Shown here one piece after another: positions 26,029 to 34,968 of a stretch of DNA of 64,000 bases (the stretch's first letter is position 1; every line of letters starts with the position of its first letter). Where the stretch lies: NCBI GenBank assembly GCA_947629865.1, contig CANRFJ010000004.1, positions 62,001-126,000 of the forward strand, written 5' to 3'. The translations under genes and the position numbers were made by a program. The notes under the pieces were generated by a model. The model had not been told where the DNA came from. It searched no databases and was given only the letters and a program-made list of their open reading frames with translations. This DNA comes from an uncultured Lachnospiraceae bacterium. GTDB lineage: Bacteria; Bacillota; Clostridia; Lachnospirales; Lachnospiraceae.

Positions 26029-26862
26029 CTACTCCAGAACCAGCACATCCTCCACTTTATATATTGTCTTATCCAGCCTGAACCACACCGGAATTTTCGA
26101 CGGATTGACAATGCGCTTCCCGTCCGCCGATATTTCCAGTCTCTCATAGGCTTTGACATATTCATAAATTTCTATGTTCGTAGCATACCAGGTATCATCG
26201 TTCCCGGACACTTTTTCCAGGAAGTTCTCCATGACCTCCCAGTTTTTATTCCTCTCAAACTCAAAGGTATGTCCCCACAGATAAAAGAGTTTTGGCTGCT
26301 CCCTGACTTCCATGCCGACAAACGCCTCCGTCAGTTGCATAAGCTCCGGTTCATCGTGATGGCATGTCGGGTGCCACTCCAAGAAATCCTCCGGCAGTTC
26401 AAAATCGTGGGTGGAATTTACTGTGCGGGAATAGACGACGCCGCACATGGAGAGGACTTTTTTTAACTCCTCATTGTACCAGCCGTATGGATAGGCCATT
26501 CCCCGGACGTTTCTGCCAAACAGCGTCTCTAACTTCCGACGGCAGGCAATCATTTCCGCCGCCATCTCTGCGGTAGTCAGAGTCGTCATATAACTGTGGG
26601 TGTCCCCGTGGTTCGCCACCTCAACCTGGGGAACCGCATAGATGTCCAATGCCTTTTTCGGCGATACCAGACAGTAGGTCTCCCCTTCCGGATAAGTTGT
26701 CCCCTCCTCTGCAAACCAGCCTGGAATCAGATTAAAGGTACCCTTTACCCCATACTTCTGCATCATGGCAATCAATTTTGCGTCCGCCTCGATGCTGTCG
26801 TCGTAACTCAGCGTTACCGCCTTTCCCTTCCCACCCGGAAAACGCATAAATCGTGCACTCAT
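26029..26862 (-). CDS. Polysaccharide deacetylase-like protein
   Basis: A 277-residue NodB-type carbohydrate esterase without a signal peptide. The metal/catalytic motif is LSYDDS (D21, D22) and the two metal histidines are in NHGDTH (H85, H89). RGMAYPYGWYNEE matches the RxxxPxG motif and FYLWGHTFE holds the C-terminal histidine. The S in YDDS, where most have G (FDDG), is a variant seen in some members. Cytoplasmic location suggests it acts on a sugar intermediate and not on a finished polymer, or that it is exported another way. It starts 26 bp after the GT2 gene. Confidence 0.85.
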   Translation of the reverse strand: MSARFMRFPGGKGKAVTLSYDDSIEADAKLIAMMQKYGVKGTFNLIPGWFAEEGTTYPEGETYCLVSPKKALDIYAVPQVEVANHGDTHSYMTTLTTAEMAAEMIACRRKLETLFGRNVRGMAYPYGWYNEELKKVLSMCGVVYSRTVNSTHDFELPEDFLEWHPTCHHDEPELMQLTEAFVGMEVREQPKLFYLWGHTFEFERNKNWEVMENFLEKVSGNDDTWYATNIEIYEYVKAYERLEISADGKRIVNPSKIPVWFRLDKTIYKVEDVLVLE

Positions 26863-26888
26863 CTCTGCCTCCTCTTACTGCGGTAAAA

Positions 26889-28163
26889 TCAGTTTTGCCT
26901 GAGCCTTCGGGCAGCCGCCAGAAAAGCCCCCTGATTCATATAGATAAACAGAAGTTTGCTGTATTCATAATTCTGAAGCGCCGTTCTGTCGTCGTCTGTT
27001 ATGACACAATTTCTGTCCGAATCAATCATTATCTCGTGCTGCGGGATCTCGCGCACCCGAAAAATATACGGACACAGATGGAATACCATATCCGCCCTCT
27101 CCCGCGCCTCCTCGGACAGCGCCGGATTCACGCTCTGCAAAAAATTGCGGAGGTATACTGCGTCTTCCTCCTGTCCGTCCGCCACAATGGCATAGGTCTT
27201 CTTATTCTTTACATAATCCGCCAGTTTATCATCATTGGCGTCGTTTTTCAATATCTTAAAAGAGTCCGCCTTTCCCCTCACACCGGCCATGGCGTCGTGC
27301 CAGGCGTAGGAAATCGACTGCATTACATTGTGCTCCTCGCGGAACATGCTCTCGTACATCGCATCAAATATAGCGCCGAGCGCCTGTACGCTCATCTCCT
27401 CCAGTTTTTCCTCCGGCGTGTAGCGCATAAAGAAATTGGTACGGTTGCGCCACATATAATAATCCAGAAAAGTGTCCGGCCTCTTTACATTGGCCCCCAT
27501 CTGGTGGAGCACCTTCGATGCCGCCAGCGTCACGATTCTGTACCCTGCCAGGTGGATTCTGTGTCCCCACTCCATATCGTCCCAGTATATAAAATTGTCC
27601 TCCGGCATGATCCCCGCATCGGTCTGGCGAATGACGGAGCCCCGTATCATGACCGAGCAGGTTGCCACCGTATCGCACTCAATGACGTCCGGCAGCGTTC
27701 CGTCTTCCAGGCAATCGGCATACAGCGTCTCGGCGCCGCAGTGGTCAAAATCAATGAGAAGACCACACTGCTGAATATAGTCCGGCATCTGCATATGATA
27801 GACGCGGGAACCGGCCATTCCGACGTCCGGATTTTCCTCCATGTATTCATAGAGCGCCTGAATAGCATTTTCATCTATCAGCACATCATTGTCCAGACAT
27901 ACGAAATACTCATATCCCTGTTCAAGCACCACCCGCAGCCCTGTGTTGAAGCCGCCGGAGCCGCCGAGATTTTCACTGTTTTGCAGGATAGTAACGGTAT
28001 CCCCAAACTCTTTTTCCACCGCCGCCACGCTGTCGTCCGTCGAGGCGTTATCCACCATATAAATGTCAAAATTCTGCACCCGGCTCTCCTGTACGCTCCG
28101 TATGCAGTCCAGCACAAAATCCCTCTTGTTGTAGTTGCAAATCACAATTCCTATTGGTTTCAT
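26889..28163 (-). CDS. Family 2 glycosyltransferase
   Basis: A 424-residue soluble GT-A glycosyltransferase of the rhamnosyl/galactofuranosyl-transferase type. The opening GIVICNYNKRDFVLDCIRSV, VDNASTDDS (about 36-44), NLGGSGGFNTGL and the metal-binding CLDNDVLID (DxD, about 89-97) are clear. The last ~100 residues (from KTYAIVADGQEEDAVYLRNFL) form a separate domain that was not recognised. There are no membrane helices, so it probably acts on a lipid-linked or protein acceptor at the inner face. First gene of GT2-deacetylase-GH5-SGNH, 83 bp after etfA with a terminator hairpin between. Confidence 0.87.
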   Translation of the reverse strand: MKPIGIVICNYNKRDFVLDCIRSVQESRVQNFDIYMVDNASTDDSVAAVEKEFGDTVTILQNSENLGGSGGFNTGLRVVLEQGYEYFVCLDNDVLIDENAIQALYEYMEENPDVGMAGSRVYHMQMPDYIQQCGLLIDFDHCGAETLYADCLEDGTLPDVIECDTVATCSVMIRGSVIRQTDAGIMPEDNFIYWDDMEWGHRIHLAGYRIVTLAASKVLHQMGANVKRPDTFLDYYMWRNRTNFFMRYTPEEKLEEMSVQALGAIFDAMYESMFREEHNVMQSISYAWHDAMAGVRGKADSFKILKNDANDDKLADYVKNKKTYAIVADGQEEDAVYLRNFLQSVNPALSEEARERADMVFHLCPYIFRVREIPQHEIMIDSDRNCVITDDDRTALQNYEYSKLLFIYMNQGAFLAAARRLRQN

Positions 28164-28203
28164 CTGTATCCTCCCGTAACAGGGCCGTCTTCACACAGGC
28201 AGG

Positions 28204-28234
28204 AAAGGCAGCCGGATTATTCCGGCCGCCTTTT
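28204..28234 (-). terminator. Terminator hairpin ending the butyrate operon
   Basis: Minus strand GC-rich 12-bp stem, AAAGGCGGCCGG / CCGGCTGCCTTT, with a six-base loop (28204-28215 with 28222-28234). The T run is short, so some read-through into the GT2 gene is possible. Confidence 0.65.
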
Positions 28235-28246
28235 CATGAGAAATTC

Positions 28247-29281
28247 TTATTTTTTAATTTCCGCTTTCAGCATCTCTGTCAGCTGAGGAAGAATCTTGTT
28301 CAAATCTCCCACTATTCCATAGTCCGCCACGTCAAAGATGGGAGCCGTCTCATCTTTATTGATGGCAATGATTATATCGGACTCCTCCATACCGGCTACA
28401 TGCTGAATGGCTCCGGAAATACCGATGGCAAAATATACATTCGGCCGAACGGTCTTGCCGGTCTGTCCAACCTGAAGATCCTTTGGCTTCCAGCCGTTAT
28501 CCACTACGGCGCGGGAGCAGCTCACGGTTCCTCCAATCACCTCTGCCAAATCTTCAAGCAGTTTGAAATTCTCCGGACTTCCGACGCCGCGGCCGCCGGA
28601 TACCAGGATCTTTGCGTCCATGATGTCCACCGTGTCGGTCACGGACTTCACTACGTCCAGAATCTCAACATATTTATTGTCCGGCGTAAATCCCGGATTG
28701 TATTCGATTACCTCTGCCTTTGCTCCGGAAACCGGCTCGATTTTCTGCATAACGCCGGCGCGCACGGTAGCCATCTGCGGGCGGTTGTACGGACAGGCAA
28801 TGGTGGCGATGGTGTTACCGCCAAATGCCGGACGAGTCATAAGCAGCTGCTTCGGAACTACTTCCTTCGTCATTGTGTCAGTGAAATCGCCAATCTCCAG
28901 AACCGTACAGTCTGCGGTCAGACCGGTTGCAACGCGGGCCGATACCCGCGGGCCCAGATCACGGCCGATGGCGGTTGCGCCCACCAGCATAATCTCCGGT
29001 TTGTACTGGTTGATGACGGCAGCCAGGCCGTGGGCATACGGCTCTGTGCGGTATACCTCCAGTTCGGGATCGTCCACTACGATAACCTTATCGGCGCCAT
29101 ACTCCGCCAGTGAGTCTGCCAGTCCCTTAATACCGGAGCCAAGCAGTACTGCTGTCACGTCCGTACTTAAATCTTTTGCCAGGTCTTTTGCTTTGCCGAG
29201 TAATTCAAATGCGATGCTGCTGATTTCACCGTCAACCTGCTGGGCAAAGACATATACACCTTTATATTCTTCTAAATTCAT
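28247..29281 (-). CDS. etfA: Electron transfer flavoprotein subunit alpha
   Basis: A 344-residue EtfA. With EtfB it carries FAD and passes electrons to butyryl-CoA dehydrogenase; in clostridia the complex bifurcates electrons from NADH to crotonyl-CoA and ferredoxin. The C-terminal FAD-binding part shows VSGGRGVGSPENFKLLEDLA (about 204-223), GQTGKTVRPNVYFAIGISGAIQH and INKDETAPIFDVADYGIVGD. The frame is open to 29323, but that stretch is hairpin-element sequence; the ATG at 29281 follows ATGGAGGGTAAA. Last gene of the butyrate operon. Confidence 0.95.
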   Translation of the reverse strand: MNLEEYKGVYVFAQQVDGEISSIAFELLGKAKDLAKDLSTDVTAVLLGSGIKGLADSLAEYGADKVIVVDDPELEVYRTEPYAHGLAAVINQYKPEIMLVGATAIGRDLGPRVSARVATGLTADCTVLEIGDFTDTMTKEVVPKQLLMTRPAFGGNTIATIACPYNRPQMATVRAGVMQKIEPVSGAKAEVIEYNPGFTPDNKYVEILDVVKSVTDTVDIMDAKILVSGGRGVGSPENFKLLEDLAEVIGGTVSCSRAVVDNGWKPKDLQVGQTGKTVRPNVYFAIGISGAIQHVAGMEESDIIIAINKDETAPIFDVADYGIVGDLNKILPQLTEMLKAEIKK

Positions 29282-29285
29282 TTTA

Positions 29286-29455
29286 CCCTCCATTCCGGAG
29301 CGCAGCGAAGGAAGTACGAGCAAAAAACTGCGAAGCTGTTTTTGCTCTGTACATTATAGCGAACTACGTTCGCATTACTATTTGTGGCGCTCCGGCACAA
29401 ATAGTCGTGTAAAAAATCAGCGCATCAGCGTGATTTTTTACACTGCCCTCCATTC
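29286..29455 (-). mobile_element. Hairpin-rich insertion between etfB and etfA (copy E2)
   Basis: The 10-bp direct repeat CCCTCCATTC lies at 29286-29295 and 29446-29455, as after an insertion with target duplication. Between are four hairpins: 29318-29346, 29359-29373, 29377-29405 (10-bp stem ACTATTTGTG) and 29407-29443 (13-bp stem GTGTAAAAAATCA). There is no coding frame. The duplicated repeat, GAATGGAGGG on the coding strand, is the ribosome binding site of etfA. Confidence 0.75.
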
Positions 29456-29482
29456 TTGTACATATGTGTTTTTATGCACAAA

Positions 29483-30265
29483 CTAGATTACATGCTTTTC
29501 TTTTAACTTGTCAACGATATAAGTCGCAGCCTCTGTCGGATCCAGCGTAACAACTTCGCCGGCGCCCTTGCGAACCTTGTCAGAAGCCTTGGCGATTTTG
29601 GTGGGTGAACCCTTCAGTCCGAGATTTGAATCGTCTACGTCCTTTAAGTCTGCCCTGCCCCACACGGTGATCTCCTTTTCAAAGGCCTCCATGATGCCGC
29701 CCGGCGTCATGTAACGCGGCTCGTTCAGCTCGGAGAGAGCTGTAATCAGACACGGCATCTTTGCCTTGACTACATGGTAGCGATCCTCATACTGACGCTC
29801 GACTACCACGCTGTCGCCCTCGATCTTGATATTCTGTGCATAGGAAATTACCGGAATCCCCAGATGCTCGGATATCTGAGGGCCTACCTGAGCGGTATCT
29901 CCGTCAATCGCCTGACGGCCGGTAATGATCAAATCGTAATCAATGTTGCGCAGAGCGCCGGCAATGGTCGTAGATGTGGCCCAGGTGTCAGCGCCTCCGA
30001 GAACCCGGTCTGTCACCAGGATTCCCTTGTCCGCTCCCATAGCCATGGCCTCGCGAAGTACCTCCTCCGCTTTTGGCAGTCCCATGGTGAGCACTGTTAC
30101 CTCTGCACCGGTCTGATCCTTGATCCTCAGCGCTGCCTCCAGACCTGCCTTATCGTCCGGGTTCATGATGGTAAGCATCGCCGCTCTATTCAATGTGCCG
30201 TCCGGGTTGAACACAACGCCCCCCTTGGTGTCCGGCACCTGTTTAATACAAACTACAATTTTCAC
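29483..30265 (-). CDS. etfB: Electron transfer flavoprotein subunit beta
   Basis: A 260-residue EtfB. MKIVVCIKQVPDTKG at the start, NPDDKAGLEAALRIKDQTGAEVTVLTMG (about 36-63) and the signature ITGRQAIDGDTAQVGPQISEHLGIP (about 115-139) are characteristic of the Bcd-linked EtfB. It forms the flavin-bearing heterodimer with EtfA, whose gene follows after the hairpin insertion. bcd ends 11 bp upstream of its start. Confidence 0.96.
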   Translation of the reverse strand: MKIVVCIKQVPDTKGGVVFNPDGTLNRAAMLTIMNPDDKAGLEAALRIKDQTGAEVTVLTMGLPKAEEVLREAMAMGADKGILVTDRVLGGADTWATSTTIAGALRNIDYDLIITGRQAIDGDTAQVGPQISEHLGIPVISYAQNIKIEGDSVVVERQYEDRYHVVKAKMPCLITALSELNEPRYMTPGGIMEAFEKEITVWGRADLKDVDDSNLGLKGSPTKIAKASDKVRKGAGEVVTLDPTEAATYIVDKLKEKHVI

Positions 30266-30276
30266 GAGAGCACCTC

Positions 30277-31428
30277 CTATTTCAATAAACTGCCAGAGAT
30301 AACCATACGCTGAACCTCGGAAGTTCCTTCGTAAATCTCTGTAATCTTCGCATCACGCATCATACGCTCTACGTCGTACTCGCGGATATAACCATAGCCG
30401 CCGTGTAACTGTACCGCCTTGGTAGTGACCTCCATGGCAACCTCTGCTGCAAACAGTTTTGCCATCGCCGCCTCTACGCTGTATACCTTCTGGGTTTCCT
30501 TTGCCTTTGCCGCCTTGTATACAAGGAGTTTGGCAGCCTCTACCTTCGTCGCCATATTTGCCAGCTGGAACTGTGTGTTCTGGAACTGGGCAATGGAACG
30601 GCCAAACTGCTTTCTCTCTTTTACATAGTCGATGGTTGCCTGCAGAGCCCCCTCTGCAAGACCGAGAGCCTGTGCGGCGATACCGATACGTCCGCCGTCC
30701 AGCGTGTGCATGGCAATGCCGAAGCCCTTGCCCTGTACGCCCAGCAGATTTTCTTTCGGGATATGGCAGTCCTCAAAAATCAACTCATACGTGGAGGAAC
30801 CGCGGATACCCATTTTCTTCTCCTTGGTTCCGAAGGAAAAGCCCGGCGTGCCCTTCTCTACAATGAATGCAGAGATCTCTTTCATCTTTCTGCCGCGTTT
30901 TTCCACCGTGCCGGTGACGGCGATGATAATATATATGTCCGCCTCTTTACCGTTGGTAATGAAGCACTTGGAGCCGTTAAGTACCCACTCGTCCCCGACA
31001 AGAACCGCTTTTGTCTGCTGTCCCTGGGCGTCGGTACCTGCGCCCGGCTCAGTGAGGCCGAAAGCGCCCAGTTTTTCGCCCTTTGCCAGCGGAATCAGAT
31101 ATTTCTGTTTCTGCTCCTCTGTGCCGTATGTGGCAATCGGATCGCAGCAAAGAGATGTATGTGCGGATACGATTACGCTTGTGGTACCGCATACCTTTGC
31201 CAGCTCCTCAACGCACATGGTATACATCAACGGATCGCAACCCTGTCCGCCGTATTCCTTGGCGACCGGGATTCCCATGAATCCTAACTTCTGCATCTTA
31301 GTGACGGTCTCCCGCGGAAACGTCTCTGTCTCATCTACCTCCTGAGCAAGCGGCTTCACTTCGTTCTCGGCAAATTCCCTGAACAGCTGCTGAGCCATCT
31401 CATGCTGTTTGTCTAATAAAAAATCCAT
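30277..31428 (-). CDS. bcd: Butyryl-CoA dehydrogenase (short-chain acyl-CoA dehydrogenase)
   Basis: A 383-residue flavoenzyme that reduces crotonyl-CoA to butyryl-CoA together with EtfAB. It shows GLTEPGAGTDAQGQQTKAVL (about 126-145), CFITNGKEADIY, and the catalytic base Glu in IYEGTSEVQRMVISGSLLK at the C terminus, the normal place for SCAD/BCD enzymes. The length is typical. In anaerobes this step, when joined to EtfAB, also reduces ferredoxin and so stores energy. Gene order thl-crt-hbd-bcd-etfB-etfA supports the assignment over a general acyl-CoA dehydrogenase. Confidence 0.95.
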   Translation of the reverse strand: MDFLLDKQHEMAQQLFREFAENEVKPLAQEVDETETFPRETVTKMQKLGFMGIPVAKEYGGQGCDPLMYTMCVEELAKVCGTTSVIVSAHTSLCCDPIATYGTEEQKQKYLIPLAKGEKLGAFGLTEPGAGTDAQGQQTKAVLVGDEWVLNGSKCFITNGKEADIYIIIAVTGTVEKRGRKMKEISAFIVEKGTPGFSFGTKEKKMGIRGSSTYELIFEDCHIPKENLLGVQGKGFGIAMHTLDGGRIGIAAQALGLAEGALQATIDYVKERKQFGRSIAQFQNTQFQLANMATKVEAAKLLVYKAAKAKETQKVYSVEAAMAKLFAAEVAMEVTTKAVQLHGGYGYIREYDVERMMRDAKITEIYEGTSEVQRMVISGSLLK

Positions 31429-31481
31429 GTTCGATTGAACTCCTTTCAGATAAACATTTGTTTACAAACTGCTTTGCACAT

Positions 31482-32324
31482 TTACTTGGAATAATCGTAG
31501 AAACCGATGCCGGTCTTCATTCCCAGTTTGCCGGCGCGCACCATTTTTCTCAGCAACGGGTGCGGACGGTATTTCGGATCTCCGGTCTCTGCCTGAAGCA
31601 CTTCCATGATAGCCAGACAGATATCCAGACCTACCAGGTCGCCCAGAGCCAGCGGCCCCATCGGGTGGTTGGCGCCCAGTTTCATCGCCTCGTCAATACC
31701 CTCTACCGAAGCCACGCCGTCTGCATAGATGCCGACAGCCTCGTTGATCATCGGAATCAGAATACGGTTTACCACGAATCCGGCCGCCTCTTTGACCTCA
31801 ACCGGCGTCTTGCCGATATCCTTGGCGATCTTGACAACCTTATCATTTACCTCGTCCGTCGTATTCTCACCGCGGATTACCTCTACCAGTTTCATAACCG
31901 GAGCCGGATTGAAGAAATGCATACCGATGACCGGACGGTCGATGCCCTGTCCGATCTCCGTGATGGAGAGGGAAGATGTGTTGGTCGCAAAGATGCAGTC
32001 CTTGTTTTTGCAGATGTCCTGCAATTCCTTAAATGTCTGCTTCTTGATTTCCATAACCTCAAGAGCGGCCTCTACAATCAGATCGCAGTCGGTGCAGATG
32101 TCCTTCACGCCCGTGGTGATCTTATTCAGAATGGCGTCAGCGGCAGCCTGTTCCATTTTTCCTCTGGATACGCGTTTTTCCAGTCCCTTGGCAATTTTGT
32201 TCTTGCCATTTGCCGCGAATTCCTCGTTAATATCGCACAGATATACCTCATACCCTTCTGCCTGCGCAAATGCCTGCGCAATTCCGGAGCCCATGGTTCC
32301 GGCGCCAATAATTCCAACCTTCAT
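31482..32324 (-). CDS. hbd: 3-Hydroxybutyryl-CoA dehydrogenase
   Basis: A 280-residue NAD(P)-dependent enzyme that reduces acetoacetyl-CoA. The Rossmann loop [17 protein letters not shown] is at residues 4-20. The catalytic His lies in [16 protein letters not shown] (about 136-151) and the Glu in NPMGPLAL-adjacent sequence; [19 protein letters not shown] is the family signature. It is 20 bp after crt and 53 bp before bcd in the operon. Confidence 0.96.
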   Translation of the reverse strand: MKVGIIGAGTMGSGIAQAFAQAEGYEVYLCDINEEFAANGKNKIAKGLEKRVSRGKMEQAAADAILNKITTGVKDICTDCDLIVEAALEVMEIKKQTFKELQDICKNKDCIFATNTSSLSITEIGQGIDRPVIGMHFFNPAPVMKLVEVIRGENTTDEVNDKVVKIAKDIGKTPVEVKEAAGFVVNRILIPMINEAVGIYADGVASVEGIDEAMKLGANHPMGPLALGDLVGLDICLAIMEVLQAETGDPKYRPHPLLRKMVRAGKLGMKTGIGFYDYSK

Positions 32325-32344
32325 TACATTTTACCTCCATTTTT

Positions 32345-33130
32345 TTATTTATTTTTGAATGGTTCCTTTACCTTGTCCTTGTTCTTGTCCAGGAAAAATT
32401 CCATTCCATATCTCTGATCCTCGGACTCAAAGCAGTCCCCGAACAATTTTTCCTCAATGACAATCGCCTTGTCCATATCTGTCTCCAGGCCCTCGTTGAT
32501 GGCCTTCTTGCAGTTGCGGACGGCAATCGGGGCGTTCTTCGCGATACCGGACGCCATCTTCTTTGCCTGCGGCAACAGCTCCTCCAGCGGATAGATCGCA
32601 TTTACAAGACCAATCCTGAGAGCCTCGTCCGCCTTGATATTGCGCGCCGTGTAAATCATCTGCTTAGCCATGCCGGCTCCAACCAGACGGGCCAGTCTCT
32701 GTGTGCCTCCAAAGCCCGGTGTGATGCCGAGGCCGGTCTCCGGCTGTCCAAACACTGCATTTTCCGAGCAGATACGGATATCGCAACTCATGGCAATCTC
32801 ACAGCCGCCGCCCAGCGCAAAACCGTTGATGGCTGCAATGACCGGAAGCGGGAACAGTTCCAGTTTGCGGAACACATCATTTCCCTTTTTGCCAAACGCC
32901 TCTCCCTCTGCCTTGGTCAGTGTGCTCATCTCACCGATATCCGCACCGGCCACAAAGGATTTCTCCCCTGCTCCGGTGAGGATCAGGCAGCGAACCTGCT
33001 CCTGATCGACTGAGTCAAGGACGGCGTCCAGTTCTTCCAGCACCGTGCTGTTCAGCGCATTCAGAGCCTTGGGACGGTTGATGGTAATAATGCCGACCTG
33101 CCCCTCTGTCTCATATGTTATAAATTCCAT
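32345..33130 (-). CDS. crt: 3-Hydroxybutyryl-CoA dehydratase (crotonase)
   Basis: A 261-residue enoyl-CoA hydratase that makes crotonyl-CoA. FVAGADIGEM (about 61-70) forms the oxyanion loop; FALGGGCEIAMSCDIRI and GQPETGLGITPGFGGTQRL hold the two catalytic glutamates (near 114 and 134). Starts ATG at 33130 after GGAGGTATATCT. Separated from thl by 81 bp that contain a hairpin but no promoter was recognised. Confidence 0.96.
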   Translation of the reverse strand: MEFITYETEGQVGIITINRPKALNALNSTVLEELDAVLDSVDQEQVRCLILTGAGEKSFVAGADIGEMSTLTKAEGEAFGKKGNDVFRKLELFPLPVIAAINGFALGGGCEIAMSCDIRICSENAVFGQPETGLGITPGFGGTQRLARLVGAGMAKQMIYTARNIKADEALRIGLVNAIYPLEELLPQAKKMASGIAKNAPIAVRNCKKAINEGLETDMDKAIVIEEKLFGDCFESEDQRYGMEFFLDKNKDKVKEPFKNK

Positions 33131-33169
33131 AGATATACCTCCAAAATTAATTTCATGATAGATATATGC

Positions 33170-33203
33170 GGAAATTGACCGGCTTGCACACCGGCCAACT
33201 TCC
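33170..33203 (-). other. Hairpin between thl and crt
   Basis: Imperfect 13-bp stem GGAAaTTGaCCGG (33170-33182) / CCGGcCAAcTTCC (33191-33203) with an eight-base loop and no T run, so more likely an mRNA-processing or 3'-protecting hairpin than a terminator. Confidence 0.55.
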
Positions 33204-33211
33204 CGCAGTGA

Positions 33212-34396
33212 TTAGTCTCTCTCAACGATTGTGGAGCAGCCCATTCCGCCGCCGATACAAAGAGTTGCCAGGCCCTTCTTTGCATCACGCTTCTGCATCT
33301 CGTGAAGGAGAGTTACAAGGATACGGCAACCGCTGGCTCCTACCGGGTGTCCCAGAGCAATAGCTCCTCCGTTTACATTCAGCTTGGAGAGATCAAACTT
33401 CAAGTCCCTTCCCACAGCGATTGACTGTGCTGCGAAGGCCTCGTTTGCCTCAATCAGGTCGAAGTCGTCAATGGACATACCGGTCTTAGCCAGAACCTTT
33501 CTGGTAGAAGCAACCGGGCCGACTCCCATGATCTTCGGATCCACTCCGCCGAGCGCACCAGCCACAAAGGAAGCCATCGGGGTAACGCCCAGTTCTTTTG
33601 CCTTCTCCTCGCTCATGACAACAACGGCAGCGGCGCCGTCATTGATACCGGAAGCGTTTCCGGCCGTCACAAGACCGCCTTCCTTGCCGCTGCAGCAGCG
33701 AAGGGCGCTGAGGCTCTCTGCCGTAGTTCCCGGACGCGGCCCCTCGTCTGTGTCAAATACGACTGTCTTCTTCTTTGCTTTGACCTCAACCGGAACAATT
33801 TCGTCCTTGAATCTGCCCGCTGCCATGGCAGCCTCGCACTTCTGCTGGCTGTTGGCCGAGAACTCATCCAGTTCCTCGCGGGTGATTCCGTATTTCTCTG
33901 CCACGTTCTCTGCCGTAATCATCATATGATACTGATTAAATGCATCCCAGAGCGCGTCATTTATCATCGTATCCACCAGGGCGCCGTTGTTCATGCGATA
34001 ACCGAAACGGGCGTTCATTGCCGCATAGGGAGCCATGGACATGTTCTCCATACCGCCTGCTACGACGATATCCGCATCTCCTGTCTGAATCATCTGAGCT
34101 GCCATATTGACACAGTTCAGACCGGAACCGCAGACTACGTTTACTGTAACGGCTGTCGTCTCGACCGGAAGTCCTGCGCCAATGGAAGCCTGGCGGGCGA
34201 CGTTCTGTCCCAGCCCTGCCTGGATTACGCACCCCATATATACATGGTCAACGGCGTCCTTGGGAACGCCTGCTCTTTTCAGCGCTTCCTCGATCACAAT
34301 AGAACCCAGTTTCGGCGCCGGCGTCGTGCTCAGTGCGCCACCCATCTTACCAATCGCTGTACGACAGGCACCTGCTAATACAACTTTTTTAGACAT
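33212..34396 (-). CDS. thl: Acetyl-CoA acetyltransferase (thiolase)
   Basis: A 394-residue biosynthetic thiolase that condenses two acetyl-CoA. The acyl-accepting cysteine is in [11 protein letters not shown] (about residue 89), followed by [11 protein letters not shown]. The catalytic His and second Cys are in [14 protein letters not shown] (about 350) and LCIGGGMG (about 380). First dedicated gene of the butyrate pathway. It lies only 53 bp after coaD on the same strand, and no promoter was seen in that gap, so the two are probably co-transcribed. AAGGAGGTTTTTTTC precedes the ATG. Confidence 0.96.
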   Translation of the reverse strand: MSKKVVLAGACRTAIGKMGGALSTTPAPKLGSIVIEEALKRAGVPKDAVDHVYMGCVIQAGLGQNVARQASIGAGLPVETTAVTVNVVCGSGLNCVNMAAQMIQTGDADIVVAGGMENMSMAPYAAMNARFGYRMNNGALVDTMINDALWDAFNQYHMMITAENVAEKYGITREELDEFSANSQQKCEAAMAAGRFKDEIVPVEVKAKKKTVVFDTDEGPRPGTTAESLSALRCCSGKEGGLVTAGNASGINDGAAAVVVMSEEKAKELGVTPMASFVAGALGGVDPKIMGVGPVASTRKVLAKTGMSIDDFDLIEANEAFAAQSIAVGRDLKFDLSKLNVNGGAIALGHPVGASGCRILVTLLHEMQKRDAKKGLATLCIGGGMGCSTIVERD

Positions 34397-34449
34397 GAAA
34401 AAAACCTCCTTAAATGTTTAATCTGCAATACGGACGGGCCGCACCACAG

Positions 34450-34929
34450 TTATTTTCCAAATTTGTCCCGAAATGCTCCGGCCACCACCGGCGGCACCAG
34501 TTTGGATACATCGGATCCATAGTATGCCACCTCCCTGGCTATCGTAGAACTGAGAAAGGCATACTCAAGGCTCGTGGTAAAAAACATCGTGTCAATCTCC
34601 GGATCAATGCTGTGGTTGGTCTGCGCGATCTGCATCTCGGACTCAAAATCCGTCACGGCGCGTAGTCCCCTGATAATAAGCCTGGCGCCGTTTTTTCTGG
34701 CAAAATCAATCGTCAGTCCCTCAAAGGTCTGGATCGTCACGTTGGAAAATTCCTTCGTGGTCTCCTCCAGAAGGAAGCGTCTCTCCTCCATCGTAAACAG
34801 CGGTTTTTTTTCCTTATTGACCAATATGCCGATAATCAGCTCGTCCACTACCCTGGCAGCTCTCTCTATAATATCAAGATGCCCGAAAGTAACCGGATCA
34901 AAGCTTCCCGGATAAATCGCTTTTATCAT
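34450..34929 (-). CDS. coaD: Pantetheine-phosphate adenylyltransferase
   Basis: A 159-residue nucleotidyltransferase that makes dephospho-CoA from phosphopantetheine and ATP, the fourth step of CoA synthesis. The (T/H)xGH motif is GSFDPVTFGHLDII (about residues 8-21), and the C-terminal ATP loop contains FLSSTIAREVAYYG. The frame is open to 34962, but the ATG at 34929 after GGAGAGGCTGTGAA gives the usual MIKAIYPGSFDP start. It stands at the head of the butyrate operon, directly behind a strong promoter. Confidence 0.95.
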   Translation of the reverse strand: MIKAIYPGSFDPVTFGHLDIIERAARVVDELIIGILVNKEKKPLFTMEERRFLLEETTKEFSNVTIQTFEGLTIDFARKNGARLIIRGLRAVTDFESEMQIAQTNHSIDPEIDTMFFTTSLEYAFLSSTIAREVAYYGSDVSKLVPPVVAGAFRDKFGK

Positions 34930-34968
34930 TTCACAGCCTCTCCTGCATAGTTTTACCATCACGTTTCT

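Noticed and set aside
26853-28286. 477-codon plus-strand frame opposite the GT2 gene
   Set aside because: Shadow of the glycosyltransferase; its residues show no domain.
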